DNA from: Photorhabdus sp. CRCIA-P01
GTDB taxonomy: Bacteria > Pseudomonadota > Gammaproteobacteria > Enterobacterales > Enterobacteriaceae
NCBI RefSeq assembly: GCF_003545805.1
Contig: NZ_NMQR01000012.1
Coordinates: forward strand, 53,561 to 117,560
Length of the DNA stretch: 64,000 nt
Direction: 5' to 3'
The translations under genes and the position numbers were made by a program. Below, piece after piece: positions 17,418 through 26,544 of this stretch; position 1 is the first letter of the stretch; every line of letters begins with the position of its first letter. Below the pieces are notes generated by a model. That model searched no databases. It was not told where the DNA came from and saw nothing but the letters and a program-made list of their open reading frames with translations.

Positions 17418-18062
17418 TGTCCTGGTCTCAAATTATTAATGATGATGGCTGATGTGGATATAATAATAGAATGCTATTTTATTTTCTGCAATAGTCAATT
17501 TCTCATATTCGGATAAAATAGCTCTTTTTTTTTAAACGTAATTTCTTTACAAAAGTTATATAGCGCTTTTTATACAGCTATTTCGATTGTCATTCCCCAA
17601 TAACATGTTCAGGGTACCTTTAACAAAGAGGGGACATGATAATCTCTCTAATTTATAAACCAGGTATATACTAAATCGGTAAGTAATTTTAACTGTTTCT
17701 TATCATACCTGCTAAAGCAGAATAATACTAAGTTAAAAAAAACTTATGACTAATCCATGAGTTATCGCTGATTTACTGTTACCGTTTTCTGGAAGTAAAT
17801 CACGCACATTATTAATTTGCATACGATATGCAACAAATCAGTCTGGCTTTCATTTCTTAATTTAAACATGAGCATTTGTCATTCAAATGTGCTTTATTAC
17901 TCGGCTGATGTGATGGTGGCCATGAATCATTAAGACATCACTAAGCTAAATATTTCGGTATATCAACCGGTGCGGCTTACTGAGATGGATAATCACGACT
18001 AAAGTTTATGGTAAACTCATCTGACTATATGGCTTTATAAATTTTGTTAAGGGGCAGGGTTG
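17418..18062. other. AT-rich hns-tdk divergent intergenic region
   Basis: About 645 bp with no supported reading frame. It must contain the hns promoter (hns side, with long A/T tracts at 17460-17560 that suit H-NS autorepression) and the tdk promoter. I see no convincing RNA gene or repeat in it. Confidence 0.5.
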
Positions 18063-18668
18063 ATGGCTCAACTTTATTTTTATTACTCCGCAATGAATGC
18101 TGGAAAATCGACATCCTTGTTGCAATCCTCTTATAACTATAATGAGAGAGGGATGAGAACGCTGGTGTTTACCGCGGAAATTGACACCCGGTTTGAAAAT
18201 GGAAAAGTCAATTCTCGGATTGGATTATCTTCTGATGCACTTTTGTTTAGTCAACAGACAGATATTGGCGAGTTGATCAGAAATGAAAATAAGCAGGAAA
18301 AAGTGCATTGCGTGCTTATTGATGAGTGCCATTTTCTCACGAAAGCACAGATTGAACAGATATGTAAGGTGACCGACTACGATGATATTCCGGTTCTTTG
18401 TTATGGGCTGAGAACTGATTTCAGAGGCGAGCTTTTCAGTGGTAGCCAGTATCTTCTGGCGTGGGCTGATAAGTTAGTTGAATTGAAAACTATTTGCTAT
18501 TGTGGACGTAAAGCGAACCGTGCATTACGTTTTGATAGCGAAGGTGCGGCTATTTATGATGGCGAACAAGTTGATATCGGTGGCAATGAAAAGTATATGT
18601 CTGTTTGCCGTAAGCACTATATGGATGCTATTAGTGAGGCGAGGAAAAACAGAAAGGATAGCGTGTAA
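18063..18668 (+). CDS. tdk: thymidine kinase
   Basis: 201 residues from the ATG at 18063, three bases after a TTG that is less suitable; GGGGCAGGG lies just upstream. The type II thymidine kinase features are present: P-loop AMNAGKST (about 10-17), VLIDECHFL (about 84-92, catalytic Glu), the lasso segment [18 protein letters not shown] and zinc Cys in [10 protein letters not shown] and SVCRKHY. It phosphorylates thymidine to dTMP in salvage. Same place and direction as in E. coli, between hns and adhE. Confidence 0.97.
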   Translation: MAQLYFYYSAMNAGKSTSLLQSSYNYNERGMRTLVFTAEIDTRFENGKVNSRIGLSSDALLFSQQTDIGELIRNENKQEKVHCVLIDECHFLTKAQIEQICKVTDYDDIPVLCYGLRTDFRGELFSGSQYLLAWADKLVELKTICYCGRKANRALRFDSEGAAIYDGEQVDIGGNEKYMSVCRKHYMDAISEARKNRKDSV

Positions 18669-18738
18669 TGGATAGACTTTCCGTGAAGCGGTCGGATGCT
18701 CTGTTTGAGAGTTTGTATTAAGAATAGGGCAGCGTTAA

Positions 18739-18767
18739 GTTAAAGGGCGCTGATATCAGCACCCTTA
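18739..18767. terminator. hairpin between tdk and adhE
   Basis: Interrupted palindrome AAGGG-c-GCTGATATCAGC-a-CCCTT between the convergent tdk and adhE genes. It lacks a long T run, so it is a weaker terminator candidate. Confidence 0.45.
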
Positions 18768-18798
18768 AGTGGTATTTAATCAATTAATAAATTTGTTC

Positions 18799-21432
18799 TT
18801 ACCGGCTTTCTTCTGTCGTAACAGTTTCTGTGAATTCGCGTCCATAGTATGAATCCAACAGCAATTGTTTCAGCTCGGAAATCAGCGGGTAGCGTGGGTT
18901 AGCACCGGTACATTGGTCATCGAAGGCATCTTCGGATAACTTATCAACTTTTGCCAGGAAGTCAGCTTCTTGAACGCCCGCTTCACGGATAGATGTCGGG
19001 ATACCTAGCTCAGACTTGAGCTCTTTCAGCCAGGTTAACAGTTTTTCAATTTTTGTGACAGTATGGTCACCAGTAGCAGATAAACCGAGATGATCGGCAA
19101 TTTCAGCGTAACGACGGCGGGCCTGTGGGCGATCATATTGACTGAATGCAGTCTGTTTGGTTGGATTATCATTAGCGTTATAGCGAATAACGTTACAAAT
19201 CAGCAATGCGTTAGCCAGGCCATGCGGGATATGGAACTCAGAACCCAGTTTATGCGCCATGGAGTGACATACCCCCAAGAAGGCATTAGCAAATGCAATC
19301 CCGGCAATAGTTGCCGCATTATGAACCCGTTCGCGGGCAACTGGGTTAGTGGCCCCTTCATGATAGCTGGTTGGGAGGAACTCTTTCAGTAGTTTTAGCG
19401 CTTGCAGTGCTTGTCCGTCAGAGTATTCGTTTGCCAGGACTGATACATAAGCTTCCAAAGCGTGGGTGATGGCATCCAGTCCACCAAAAGCACAGAGTGA
19501 TTTCGGCATATCCATGACTAGATTGGCATCAACGATAGCGATATTAGGCGTCAATTCATAATCAGCCAGTGGATATTTCTGACCGGTTGCATCATCAGTG
19601 ACAACCGCAAATGGTGTCACTTCAGAACCTGTGCCGGAAGTTGTGGTAATGGCTACCATTTTCGCTTTAACCCCCATTTTGGGGAATCTATAGATGCGTT
19701 TACGGATATCCATAAACCGTAGAGCTAGCTCTTCGAAATGAGTTTCAGGGTGTTCATACATCACCCACATAATTTTGGCCGCATCCATTGGGGATCCGCC
19801 CCCCAGGGCAATAATGATGTCCGGTTTGAATGAGTGCATTTGTTCCGCACCCTTACGAACAGTGCTTAGGGTCGGGTCTGCTTCAACTTCAAAGAAAACT
19901 TCTGTTTCTATCCCGTGGGATTTCAGCACATCAGTGACTTGATCAGCATAACCATGATTAAATAAGAAACGGTCTGTTACGATAAAAGCGCGTTTTGCAC
20001 CATCGGTTGCAACTTCTGCTAATGCCACGGGCAGGGAGCCGCGACGGAAGTAAATTGATTTCGGAAGTTTATGCCACAGCATATTTTCTGCTCTTTTCGC
20101 CACGGTTTTGGTATTGATGAGATGTTTGGGCCCTACATTTTCAGAGATGGAATTTCCTCCCCAAGAGCCGCAACCTAGTGTCAGAGATGGAGCAAGTTTG
20201 AAGTTGTAGAGATCACCGATACCGCCCTGAGACGCAGGGGTATTCACTAGAATACGGGCTGTTTTCATTTTATCGCCGAAATACTTGATTCGTGCCGCTT
20301 GATTGTCCTGATCGGTGTACAAGCAGGAAGTGTGACCAATTCCGCCCATTTCAACTAATTTTTCTGCCTTTTCTACGGCATCTTCAAAGCTATTACCACG
20401 ATACATAGCGAGCAATGGAGACAGTTTTTCATGAGCAAAGGGCTCTGTTTCATCAATCAAACTCACTTCTCCAATCAAGATCTTGGTCCTTTCAGGAACA
20501 TTAATGCCGGCCATTTCAGCAATTTTTGTTGCAGATTGACCAACAATTTCCGCATTTAGACTGCCGTTTTTCAGAATGATATCTTGAACCGCTTTCAGTT
20601 CCTTGCCTTGTAACAGATAACCGCCATGAGTAAAGAAACGTTTACGCACCTGATCATAAACGGTATCCACCACGATAACGGATTGTTCTGAAGCGCAGAT
20701 GACGCCGTTGTCAAAGGTTTTGGACATCAGAATAGATGCAACAGCACGTTTAATATCAGCTGATTCATCAATGACAACCGGAGTGTTACCGGCACCGACG
20801 CCGATTGCGGGCTTACCAGAGCTGTATGCCGCTTTTACCATGCCTGGACCACCGGTCGCCAGGATTAGATTGATGTCCTGGTGGTGCATTAATGCATTGG
20901 AAAGTTCAACGGAGGGTTCATCAATCCAGCCAATAATATCTTTTGGCGCACCAGCCGCGACCGCAGCCCTCAGAACCAATTCTGCTGCTTTGGTGGTTGC
21001 TTTTTTGGCGCGTGGATGGGGTGAGAGAATAATGCCGTTACGGGTTTTTAGGCTGATGAGCGCTTTAAAAATAGCGGTGGATGTTGGGTTGGTGGTTGGC
21101 ACGATACCGCAGATTAAGCCGATAGGTTCAGCGATAGTGATGGTGCCGAATGTTTTGTCTTCAGACAAAATGCCGCAGGTTTTATCATCTTTATAAGCGT
21201 TATAGATATATTCGGAAGCAAAGTGGTTTTTGATTACTTTGTCTTCGACAATGCCCATACCGGATTCTGCCACGGCTAATTTTGCTAAAGGGATACGTGC
21301 ATCTGCCGCTGCAAGGGCCGCAGCGCGGAAGATTTTGTCAACTTGCTCCTGAGAAAAGTTAGCAAATTCACGTTGTGCTTTTTTTACCCTGGCAACCAGT
21401 TCGTTCAGTTCAGTAACATGAGTTACAGTCAT
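18799..21432 (-). CDS. adhE: bifunctional acetaldehyde-CoA / alcohol dehydrogenase
   Basis: 877 residues. N-terminal CoA-acylating aldehyde dehydrogenase domain (about 1-440) with catalytic Cys in NGVICASEQS (about residue 246) and NTPASQGGIGDLYNF; C-terminal iron-dependent alcohol dehydrogenase (about 450-870) with GGGSPMDAAKIMW, AFGGLDAITHALEAYVS and HSMAHKLGSEFHIPHG, whose His and Asp residues bind Fe2+. It reduces acetyl-CoA to ethanol in fermentation and forms spirosomes. The C-terminal tail is about 14 residues shorter than in E. coli and lacks its Lys/Ala-rich end. AGGAG lies eight bases before the ATG. A near-consensus FNR site stands about 120 bp upstream. Confidence 0.97.
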   Translation of the reverse strand: MTVTHVTELNELVARVKKAQREFANFSQEQVDKIFRAAALAAADARIPLAKLAVAESGMGIVEDKVIKNHFASEYIYNAYKDDKTCGILSEDKTFGTITIAEPIGLICGIVPTTNPTSTAIFKALISLKTRNGIILSPHPRAKKATTKAAELVLRAAVAAGAPKDIIGWIDEPSVELSNALMHHQDINLILATGGPGMVKAAYSSGKPAIGVGAGNTPVVIDESADIKRAVASILMSKTFDNGVICASEQSVIVVDTVYDQVRKRFFTHGGYLLQGKELKAVQDIILKNGSLNAEIVGQSATKIAEMAGINVPERTKILIGEVSLIDETEPFAHEKLSPLLAMYRGNSFEDAVEKAEKLVEMGGIGHTSCLYTDQDNQAARIKYFGDKMKTARILVNTPASQGGIGDLYNFKLAPSLTLGCGSWGGNSISENVGPKHLINTKTVAKRAENMLWHKLPKSIYFRRGSLPVALAEVATDGAKRAFIVTDRFLFNHGYADQVTDVLKSHGIETEVFFEVEADPTLSTVRKGAEQMHSFKPDIIIALGGGSPMDAAKIMWVMYEHPETHFEELALRFMDIRKRIYRFPKMGVKAKMVAITTTSGTGSEVTPFAVVTDDATGQKYPLADYELTPNIAIVDANLVMDMPKSLCAFGGLDAITHALEAYVSVLANEYSDGQALQALKLLKEFLPTSYHEGATNPVARERVHNAATIAGIAFANAFLGVCHSMAHKLGSEFHIPHGLANALLICNVIRYNANDNPTKQTAFSQYDRPQARRRYAEIADHLGLSATGDHTVTKIEKLLTWLKELKSELGIPTSIREAGVQEADFLAKVDKLSEDAFDDQCTGANPRYPLISELKQLLLDSYYGREFTETVTTEESR

Positions 21433-21797
21433 AAAGAAGTACTCCTGAAAAATATTAAAAATCTTTTAATATCAATGAATAAGTATTTTTTAGACTATTT
21501 AGCTTGGTGATTTTTTGGTAACTACAGGTTATCATTTGGTATTAAATATATATTGATCTTAATCACATAAATTCCAAAGCTGACTCCTTTCAGCTTGGGT
21601 CAGTGATAATTATTATTGATTGGGCTGTAAATAGCGTTAAGAGGTTGAATTTTTAATCTAATGGAAATATCGGGTTAACAACTTGTTATATAAGATATTT
21701 TAAATTAAAAAATGCGTTGTGGTCGATGGAAAATCGAACTTTGCCAGTATAAAGTGAAGAAAAAATTAAGTTTTCTATTATTTTAGGGAGAGCGATC
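21433..21797. other. adhE-ychE divergent control region
   Basis: 365 bp, AT-rich, no gene. It should hold the adhE promoter and, toward the right end, the promoter of the ychE leader; only the FNR-like site at 21553-21566 could be recognised. Confidence 0.5.
21553..21566. promoter_or_regulatory. candidate FNR site upstream of adhE
   Basis: TTGAT-CTTA-ATCAC matches the FNR consensus TTGAT-N4-ATCAA at nine of ten defined bases and lies about 120 bp upstream of the adhE start. Anaerobic control of adhE fits its role in fermentation. Confidence 0.5.
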
Positions 21798-21851
21798 ATG
21801 AGAATATTTTTAATAACACAGCGTAACTCAATAGAGGTTTTTTGTGGGTGA
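21798..21851 (+). CDS. 17-residue upstream reading frame overlapping the ychE start
   Basis: An ATG at 21798 follows AGGGAGAG, the best ribosome site in this stretch, and opens a frame of 17 codons (MRIFLITQRNSIEVFCG) that ends at TGA 21849-21851, overlapping the GTG start of ychE at 21844 by 8 bp. This is the geometry of translational coupling. It could be a leader peptide that carries ribosomes to the weak GTG start. It has no recognisable homologue to me. Confidence 0.45.
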   Translation: MRIFLITQRNSIEVFCG

Positions 21852-22488
21852 CTTACTGCTGGATCTGCCTGGTTACATTAAGTTTTTTGTTGGGCTGTTT
21901 GCACTGGTCAATCCTGTTGGTATTTTGCCAGTTTTTATCAGTATGACTCACTACCAAGCTCAATCGGTTCGTAATAGAACTAACTTTATTGCCAATACTT
22001 CTGTTGCCATCATTTTATGGACATCTTTGCTGTTAGGTGACTCGATACTGCGTATGTTTGGCATTTCCATTGATTCTTTTCGTATTGCCGGTGGGATTTT
22101 GGTTGTGACCATCGCGATGTCGATGATTAACGGTAAACTTGGCGAGGATAAACAGAATAAGCAGGAAAAATCAGAAACAGCCATTAGAGAAAGTGTTGGT
22201 GTTGTGCCGCTGGCATTGCCGTTAATGGCAGGTCCCGGTGCAATCAGTTCTTGTATTGTCTGGAGTTCTCGTTATCAGGGATGGCAGAATTTTATTGGGT
22301 TGGTGCTTACCAGCGCGTTGTTTGCTTTTTGCTGTTGGTTATTATTTCGAGCTGCACCTTTAGTCGTCAAATATCTTGGGCAAACAGGCATTAACGTTAT
22401 CACCCGAATTATGGGACTGCTATTGATGTCTTTGGGAATTGAACTGATTGTGACAGGGATCAGAGCGCTATTCCCAGGGTTGCTTTGA
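21844..22488 (+). CDS. ychE: MarC/YchE-family inner membrane protein
   Basis: 214 residues with six predicted membrane segments, the MarC-family pattern: KFFVGLFALVNPVGILPVFISMT near the N terminus, SFRIAGGILVVTIAMSMINGKLGEDKQNKQ (about 78-107), PLALPLMAGPGAIS (about 121-134) and TRIMGLLLMSLGIELIVTGI at the end. Close to E. coli YchE throughout; the family function is not established. The start is GTG at 21844, because no in-frame ATG precedes the conserved sequence; AGAGGT lies a few bases upstream. Same neighbours as in E. coli (adhE-ychE-opp). Confidence 0.92.
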   Translation: MGDLLLDLPGYIKFFVGLFALVNPVGILPVFISMTHYQAQSVRNRTNFIANTSVAIILWTSLLLGDSILRMFGISIDSFRIAGGILVVTIAMSMINGKLGEDKQNKQEKSETAIRESVGVVPLALPLMAGPGAISSCIVWSSRYQGWQNFIGLVLTSALFAFCCWLLFRAAPLVVKYLGQTGINVITRIMGLLLMSLGIELIVTGIRALFPGLL

Positions 22489-22564
22489 TATGATTTACGA
22501 TAAAAGGTGTTAGCTTTCTTTCAAGTGAAATTACAAATTATGATATTCTTATCATTTTTATTAT

Positions 22565-22589
22565 AAAGCCTATTTCATAGGCTTTTCTT
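22565..22589 (+). terminator. ychE terminator
   Basis: Stem AAAGCCTA / TAGGCTTT with a five-base loop, followed by TCTTA, 77 bp after the ychE stop. Confidence 0.75.
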
Positions 22590-23042
22590 ACTTCTTTTAC
22601 CGGTACTTCCTGAATTTTATACAAATAACCCAATATTTTTCTAAATTATTCTTTCCTGTTAGTTCAATGTGTAACTGGTTGCTTCCACCACTGTTTTGTG
22701 ATGAATGTAGGTTTTTAATTTGCATTGATTGCAATTTGTTAAAATTATGTTTATTTTCATCTTTGGTCTAGCTTTGTTTACTATTTTAGTGAAGTTTTAA
22801 GTTGATAATTCTATATGTATCAATTGCTTATAATAAATTTTGGGATATTTTATCAATTAATGTAATAAGTCGTACTAAGTTGTTTGTAAGGATGATTTTT
22901 GCAATATGAGAGCGATATTTTAACAATTGATATGATAAGTTACCTTTAATATTTAATCCGTTACTTTGGGCTAAATAATGTGAAGATACCGGACTTGATG
23001 GGATATGTGGAATGAACGGGTCCATCAAACTGGAGGTAAAAA
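22590..23042 (+). other. long upstream region of oppA1
   Basis: About 450 bp, AT-rich, without a supported gene. It should contain the opp promoter and a long mRNA leader, as oppA leaders in enteric bacteria do. I could not identify a GcvB target or a riboswitch by eye. The ribosome site GGAGG lies nine bases before oppA1. Confidence 0.5.
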
Positions 23043-24680
23043 ATGAAGATCAAACAATTAAAATTACATAAGTTTATTTCCTGTATATTTTTATTATCAG
23101 TGTTTCCTGTTACAGCCGTGCCTGCCGCTGAACTTCCAGATGGTGTGAAACTTGCGGATAAACAGCAGATTATTATTAATAATGGCGCAGAAGTTGCTTC
23201 GCTTGATCCACATAAAGTCGAAGGTGTACCAGAATCCAACATTATTCTTAATCTCCTGGAAGGGTTGGTGAGTACAGGCTCCGAGGGAGAAGTTGTGCCA
23301 GGCGTTGCGACCCATTGGGAAAATCAGGATTACAAGGTATGGACTTTTTATCTACGTGATAATGCTAAATGGAGTGATGGAACGCCTGTCACGGCACATG
23401 ATTTTGTCTATAGTTGGCAACGGTTAGCTGACCCAAAAGTGGGTTCACCTTATGCCAGCTATCTTCAATATGCTTACGTTGAAAATATTAGTGATGTTCT
23501 GAAAGGTAAAAAATCACCTGACCAGTTGGGGGTTAAAGCGCTGGATGATCATCGTTTGCAGGTGACTTTGACACATCCCGTGCCTTATTTCATCAATATG
23601 CTCAGTCATACGGCAATGAAACCAGTGAAAAAGGATCTGGTCGAAAAATTGGGTAATAAATGGACTTTGCCAGAAAATTATGTGGGTAATGGGGCGTATC
23701 GGCTGAAAGAGTGGGTGGTCAATGAGCGGATTGTGATTGAACGTAATCCACAATACTGGAATAACGGTAAAACAATTATTGAGCAAGCGACGCTTTTACC
23801 CCTTCAATCCGAAACCAGCGGTGTTAACCGCTACCGTAGTGGGGAAATAAATATCACCAACAGCGCTATCCCTCCGGATCTGTATCGGAAAATGAAAAAA
23901 GAGATCCCTGATCAGATGCGCGTTAGCCCTTATCTCTGTACGTTCTATTACGAAATTAACAATAATAAACCCCCGTTTACTGATGTAAGAGTCCGTGAGG
24001 CCGTCAAGTTAACTCTCGACCGGGATATTATTGCGGGGAAAATTATGGGGCAGGGGCAAATACCGGCCTATGGTTTTACGCCAACATTTATCGGAGGTGG
24101 TGATTTTGCTAAACCAGAGTGGGCTGGCTGGACACAGGAGCAGCGCAATAAACGAGCCAGAGCATTGTTAGCCCAGGCCGGTTTCAATCAGGCGAATCCA
24201 TTGAGATTCACCTTGTTATACAACACGTCAGAGCAAAATAAACAACAGGCTATCGCTGCCGCTTCCATGTGGAAAAAGAATCTGGGAGCGGATGTGATTT
24301 TGCAGAATCAGGAATGGAAAACCTCGCTTGAAAGCCGCCATCAGGGGAATTATGAGGTGACCAGAGCAACCTGGTGTGCGGATTACAATGAACCTACCGC
24401 GTTTTTAAATATGTTTCTGTCAGATAGCAGTAATAACACGACTTTCTATCAGAATAAAAATTTTGATAGCTATCTGGAACAGGCATTAATCGCTAAGGAT
24501 GCTATTGAGCGTAAAAAATTATACCAACAAGCCGAGTCTCAATTGGATAAAGACTCGGCGCTGATTCCCGTTTATTACCGGGTGAGTGTAAGGCTTGTTA
24601 GCCCATCAGTGGGAGGGTTTTCAGGGAAAGACCCATTGGATTATATGGATATTAAGCGACTGTATATGATAAAAAATTAG
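23043..24680 (+). CDS. oppA: oligopeptide-binding protein OppA, copy 1
   Basis: 545 residues. Signal peptide about 1-29 (FISCIFLLSVFPVTAVPAA). The mature part is a family 5 extracellular solute-binding protein: ASLDPHKVEGVPESNIILNLLEGL, VWTFYLRDNAKWSDGTPVTAHDFVYSWQRL (the family signature) and ATWCADYNEPTAFLNMFLS. It captures peptides in the periplasm for OppBCDF. It is a close paralogue of the next gene; the two share the frame of the whole protein. Compared with copy 2 it is the more diverged from E. coli OppA. A 10-bp stem straddles its stop codon. Confidence 0.93.
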   Translation: MKIKQLKLHKFISCIFLLSVFPVTAVPAAELPDGVKLADKQQIIINNGAEVASLDPHKVEGVPESNIILNLLEGLVSTGSEGEVVPGVATHWENQDYKVWTFYLRDNAKWSDGTPVTAHDFVYSWQRLADPKVGSPYASYLQYAYVENISDVLKGKKSPDQLGVKALDDHRLQVTLTHPVPYFINMLSHTAMKPVKKDLVEKLGNKWTLPENYVGNGAYRLKEWVVNERIVIERNPQYWNNGKTIIEQATLLPLQSETSGVNRYRSGEINITNSAIPPDLYRKMKKEIPDQMRVSPYLCTFYYEINNNKPPFTDVRVREAVKLTLDRDIIAGKIMGQGQIPAYGFTPTFIGGGDFAKPEWAGWTQEQRNKRARALLAQAGFNQANPLRFTLLYNTSEQNKQQAIAAASMWKKNLGADVILQNQEWKTSLESRHQGNYEVTRATWCADYNEPTAFLNMFLSDSSNNTTFYQNKNFDSYLEQALIAKDAIERKKLYQQAESQLDKDSALIPVYYRVSVRLVSPSVGGFSGKDPLDYMDIKRLYMIKN

Positions 24681-24690
24681 ACAGTCGCTT
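24654..24690 (+). terminator. hairpin spanning the oppA1 stop codon
   Basis: AAGCGACTGT (24654-24663) pairs with ACAGTCGCTT (24681-24690) across a 17-base loop that holds the TAG stop; only TATT follows. It may reduce read-through from oppA1 into oppA2 or protect the 3' end of a short transcript. Confidence 0.5.
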
Positions 24691-24818
24691 TATTCGAAAG
24701 AGTTACTGAGACCCTGCAAACAAAATCGTTCCTTTTGTATGCAGGTGGTAATCCACCCCTTATTTCTGGGCCGTCGGTTGATAACGAATCTGACGGGATA
24801 AAATTGGAGTAGAAAAAG

Positions 24819-26459
24819 ATGATAAACACAACGAGAAAGAGACTACTTACTGTCAGCATCAGCGCTGCACTGAGTATGGTAATGGCAAGTCAGGTCTTGG
24901 CTGCGAAAGTGCCTGATGGTGTTCAATTAGCGGATAAACAGGTTTTAGTCCGTAATAACGGCTCTGAACCGCAATCGCTGGACCCGCATAAGATTGAAGG
25001 CGTGCCAGAATCACATTTGGCACGTGATTTGTTTGAAGGTGTCGTCATCGTTGGTCCGAATGGCGAAATCTTGCCAGGTTCTGCGGCCAGTTGGGAAAAT
25101 AAAGACTTCACTGTCTGGACATTCCATATGCGTAAAGATTCTAAGTGGTCTAATGGTGATCCTGTCACTGCTCACGATTTTGTTTACAGTTGGCGGCGTC
25201 TGGCTGATCCCAATACTGCTTCTCCCTATGAAAGTTACCTCCAGTATGCCCATATCACCAATATTGATGACATCATCGGTGGTAAAAAGAAACCAGATAC
25301 TCTGGGTGTAAAGGCGCTGGATGACTATACATTGCAGCTTACATTGAGCGAAGCGGTTCCTTATCTGCCAAGACTTTTGGCTCACTCTTCAATGTCACCG
25401 GTTCATCGGGCTACGGTGGAAAAATATAACGAAAAATGGACTCAACCGCAGAATTTTGTCGGTAATGGCGCTTACAAACTGAAAAACTGGGTGGTCAACG
25501 AACGTATTGTGATGGAACGTAGCCCAACATACTGGGATAACAAAAATACGGTTATTGATCAGGTGACTTTCCTGCCAATTTCCTCAGAAGTGACGGATGT
25601 AAACCGTTATCGTAGTGGCGAAATTGACATGAGTTATACTAATTTGCCAATTGAGCTATTCCAGAAACTGAAAAAAGAGATCCCGAACGAGCTGCATATT
25701 AACCCACATCTATGTACTTATTATTACGAAATTAATAATGAAAAGCCGCCATTTAATGATCCTCGTGTCCGTACTGCATTGAAATTGGCGATGGACCAAG
25801 ACATTGTGACCAATAAAGTCAAAGCACAGGGTGATATCCCTGCTTACGGTTTTACACCGCCGTTTATTGATGGTTTTAAAGAAATAAAACCAGCATGGTT
25901 TACTGATTGGAACCAGGAAAAACGTAACCAGGAAGCCAAAAAATTACTGGCCGAAGCGGGTTATACTAAAGATAATCCATTGAAGTTTAATTTGCTTTAT
26001 AACACCTCTGATCTGCATAAAAAAATTGCAATCGCGGTATCTTCTGTTTGGAAGAAAAATTTAGGTGCTGATGTCCGTTTGGAAAACCAAGAGTGGAAAA
26101 CTTTCCTGGATACTCGACATCAGGGTAATTATGACGTAGCCCGTGCTGGCTGGTGTGCCGATTACAACGAACCTTCTTCATTCCTGAATGCAATGCTTTC
26201 TTATAGTAGTAATAACACGGCTCATTATAAGAGTGATGAGTTCGATAAACTGGTGAAAGAATCTCTACAAGTAAAAACAGATGATGAGCGTGCGGCTGTT
26301 TACCAAAAAGCAGAAGCGCGGTTAGATAAAGATTCGGCTATTGTCCCCCTTTATTACTATGTGAATACCCGGTTAGTGAAGCCCTATGTTGGTGGCTATA
26401 CAGGGAAAGATCCTTTGGATAATTTACACACCAAAGATTTTTATATTATCAAACACTAA
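24819..26459 (+). CDS. oppA: oligopeptide-binding protein OppA, copy 2
   Basis: 546 residues. Signal peptide about 1-28 (LTVSISAALSMVMASQVLAA). Family 5 solute-binding signature VWTFHMRKDSKWSNGDPVTAHDFVYSWRRL (about 105-134), then INPHLCTYYYEINNEKPPFNDPRVR and AGWCADYNEPSSFLNAML, residues that line the peptide pocket. Very like E. coli OppA and like oppA1, 138 bp upstream, so the pair is a tandem duplication, perhaps with different peptide preference. GGAGT lies before the ATG. The following 10-bp GC-rich stem suggests that most transcripts end here and fewer reach oppB. Confidence 0.95.
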   Translation: MINTTRKRLLTVSISAALSMVMASQVLAAKVPDGVQLADKQVLVRNNGSEPQSLDPHKIEGVPESHLARDLFEGVVIVGPNGEILPGSAASWENKDFTVWTFHMRKDSKWSNGDPVTAHDFVYSWRRLADPNTASPYESYLQYAHITNIDDIIGGKKKPDTLGVKALDDYTLQLTLSEAVPYLPRLLAHSSMSPVHRATVEKYNEKWTQPQNFVGNGAYKLKNWVVNERIVMERSPTYWDNKNTVIDQVTFLPISSEVTDVNRYRSGEIDMSYTNLPIELFQKLKKEIPNELHINPHLCTYYYEINNEKPPFNDPRVRTALKLAMDQDIVTNKVKAQGDIPAYGFTPPFIDGFKEIKPAWFTDWNQEKRNQEAKKLLAEAGYTKDNPLKFNLLYNTSDLHKKIAIAVSSVWKKNLGADVRLENQEWKTFLDTRHQGNYDVARAGWCADYNEPSSFLNAMLSYSSNNTAHYKSDEFDKLVKESLQVKTDDERAAVYQKAEARLDKDSAIVPLYYYVNTRLVKPYVGGYTGKDPLDNLHTKDFYIIKH

Positions 26460-26466
26460 TCGTTGT

Positions 26467-26491
26467 AAAGCAGCCCGGAAAGGGCTGCTTT
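26467..26491 (+). terminator. intercistronic hairpin oppA2-oppB
   Basis: AAAGCAGCCC / GGGCTGCTTT with a five-base loop and a weak T tail (TAGTAT). A stem in this position is usual between oppA and oppB and explains excess binding protein over permease. Confidence 0.8.
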
Positions 26492-26544
26492 AGTATCAAA
26501 TTATTTTAAGGCCAGGGTTAAGGGCCAACACATAGGAACGGGCA

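Noticed and set aside
22590..23042. Riboswitch or small-RNA target in the oppA leader
   Set aside because: The leader is long, but no riboswitch core or clear GcvB target could be recognised by eye.
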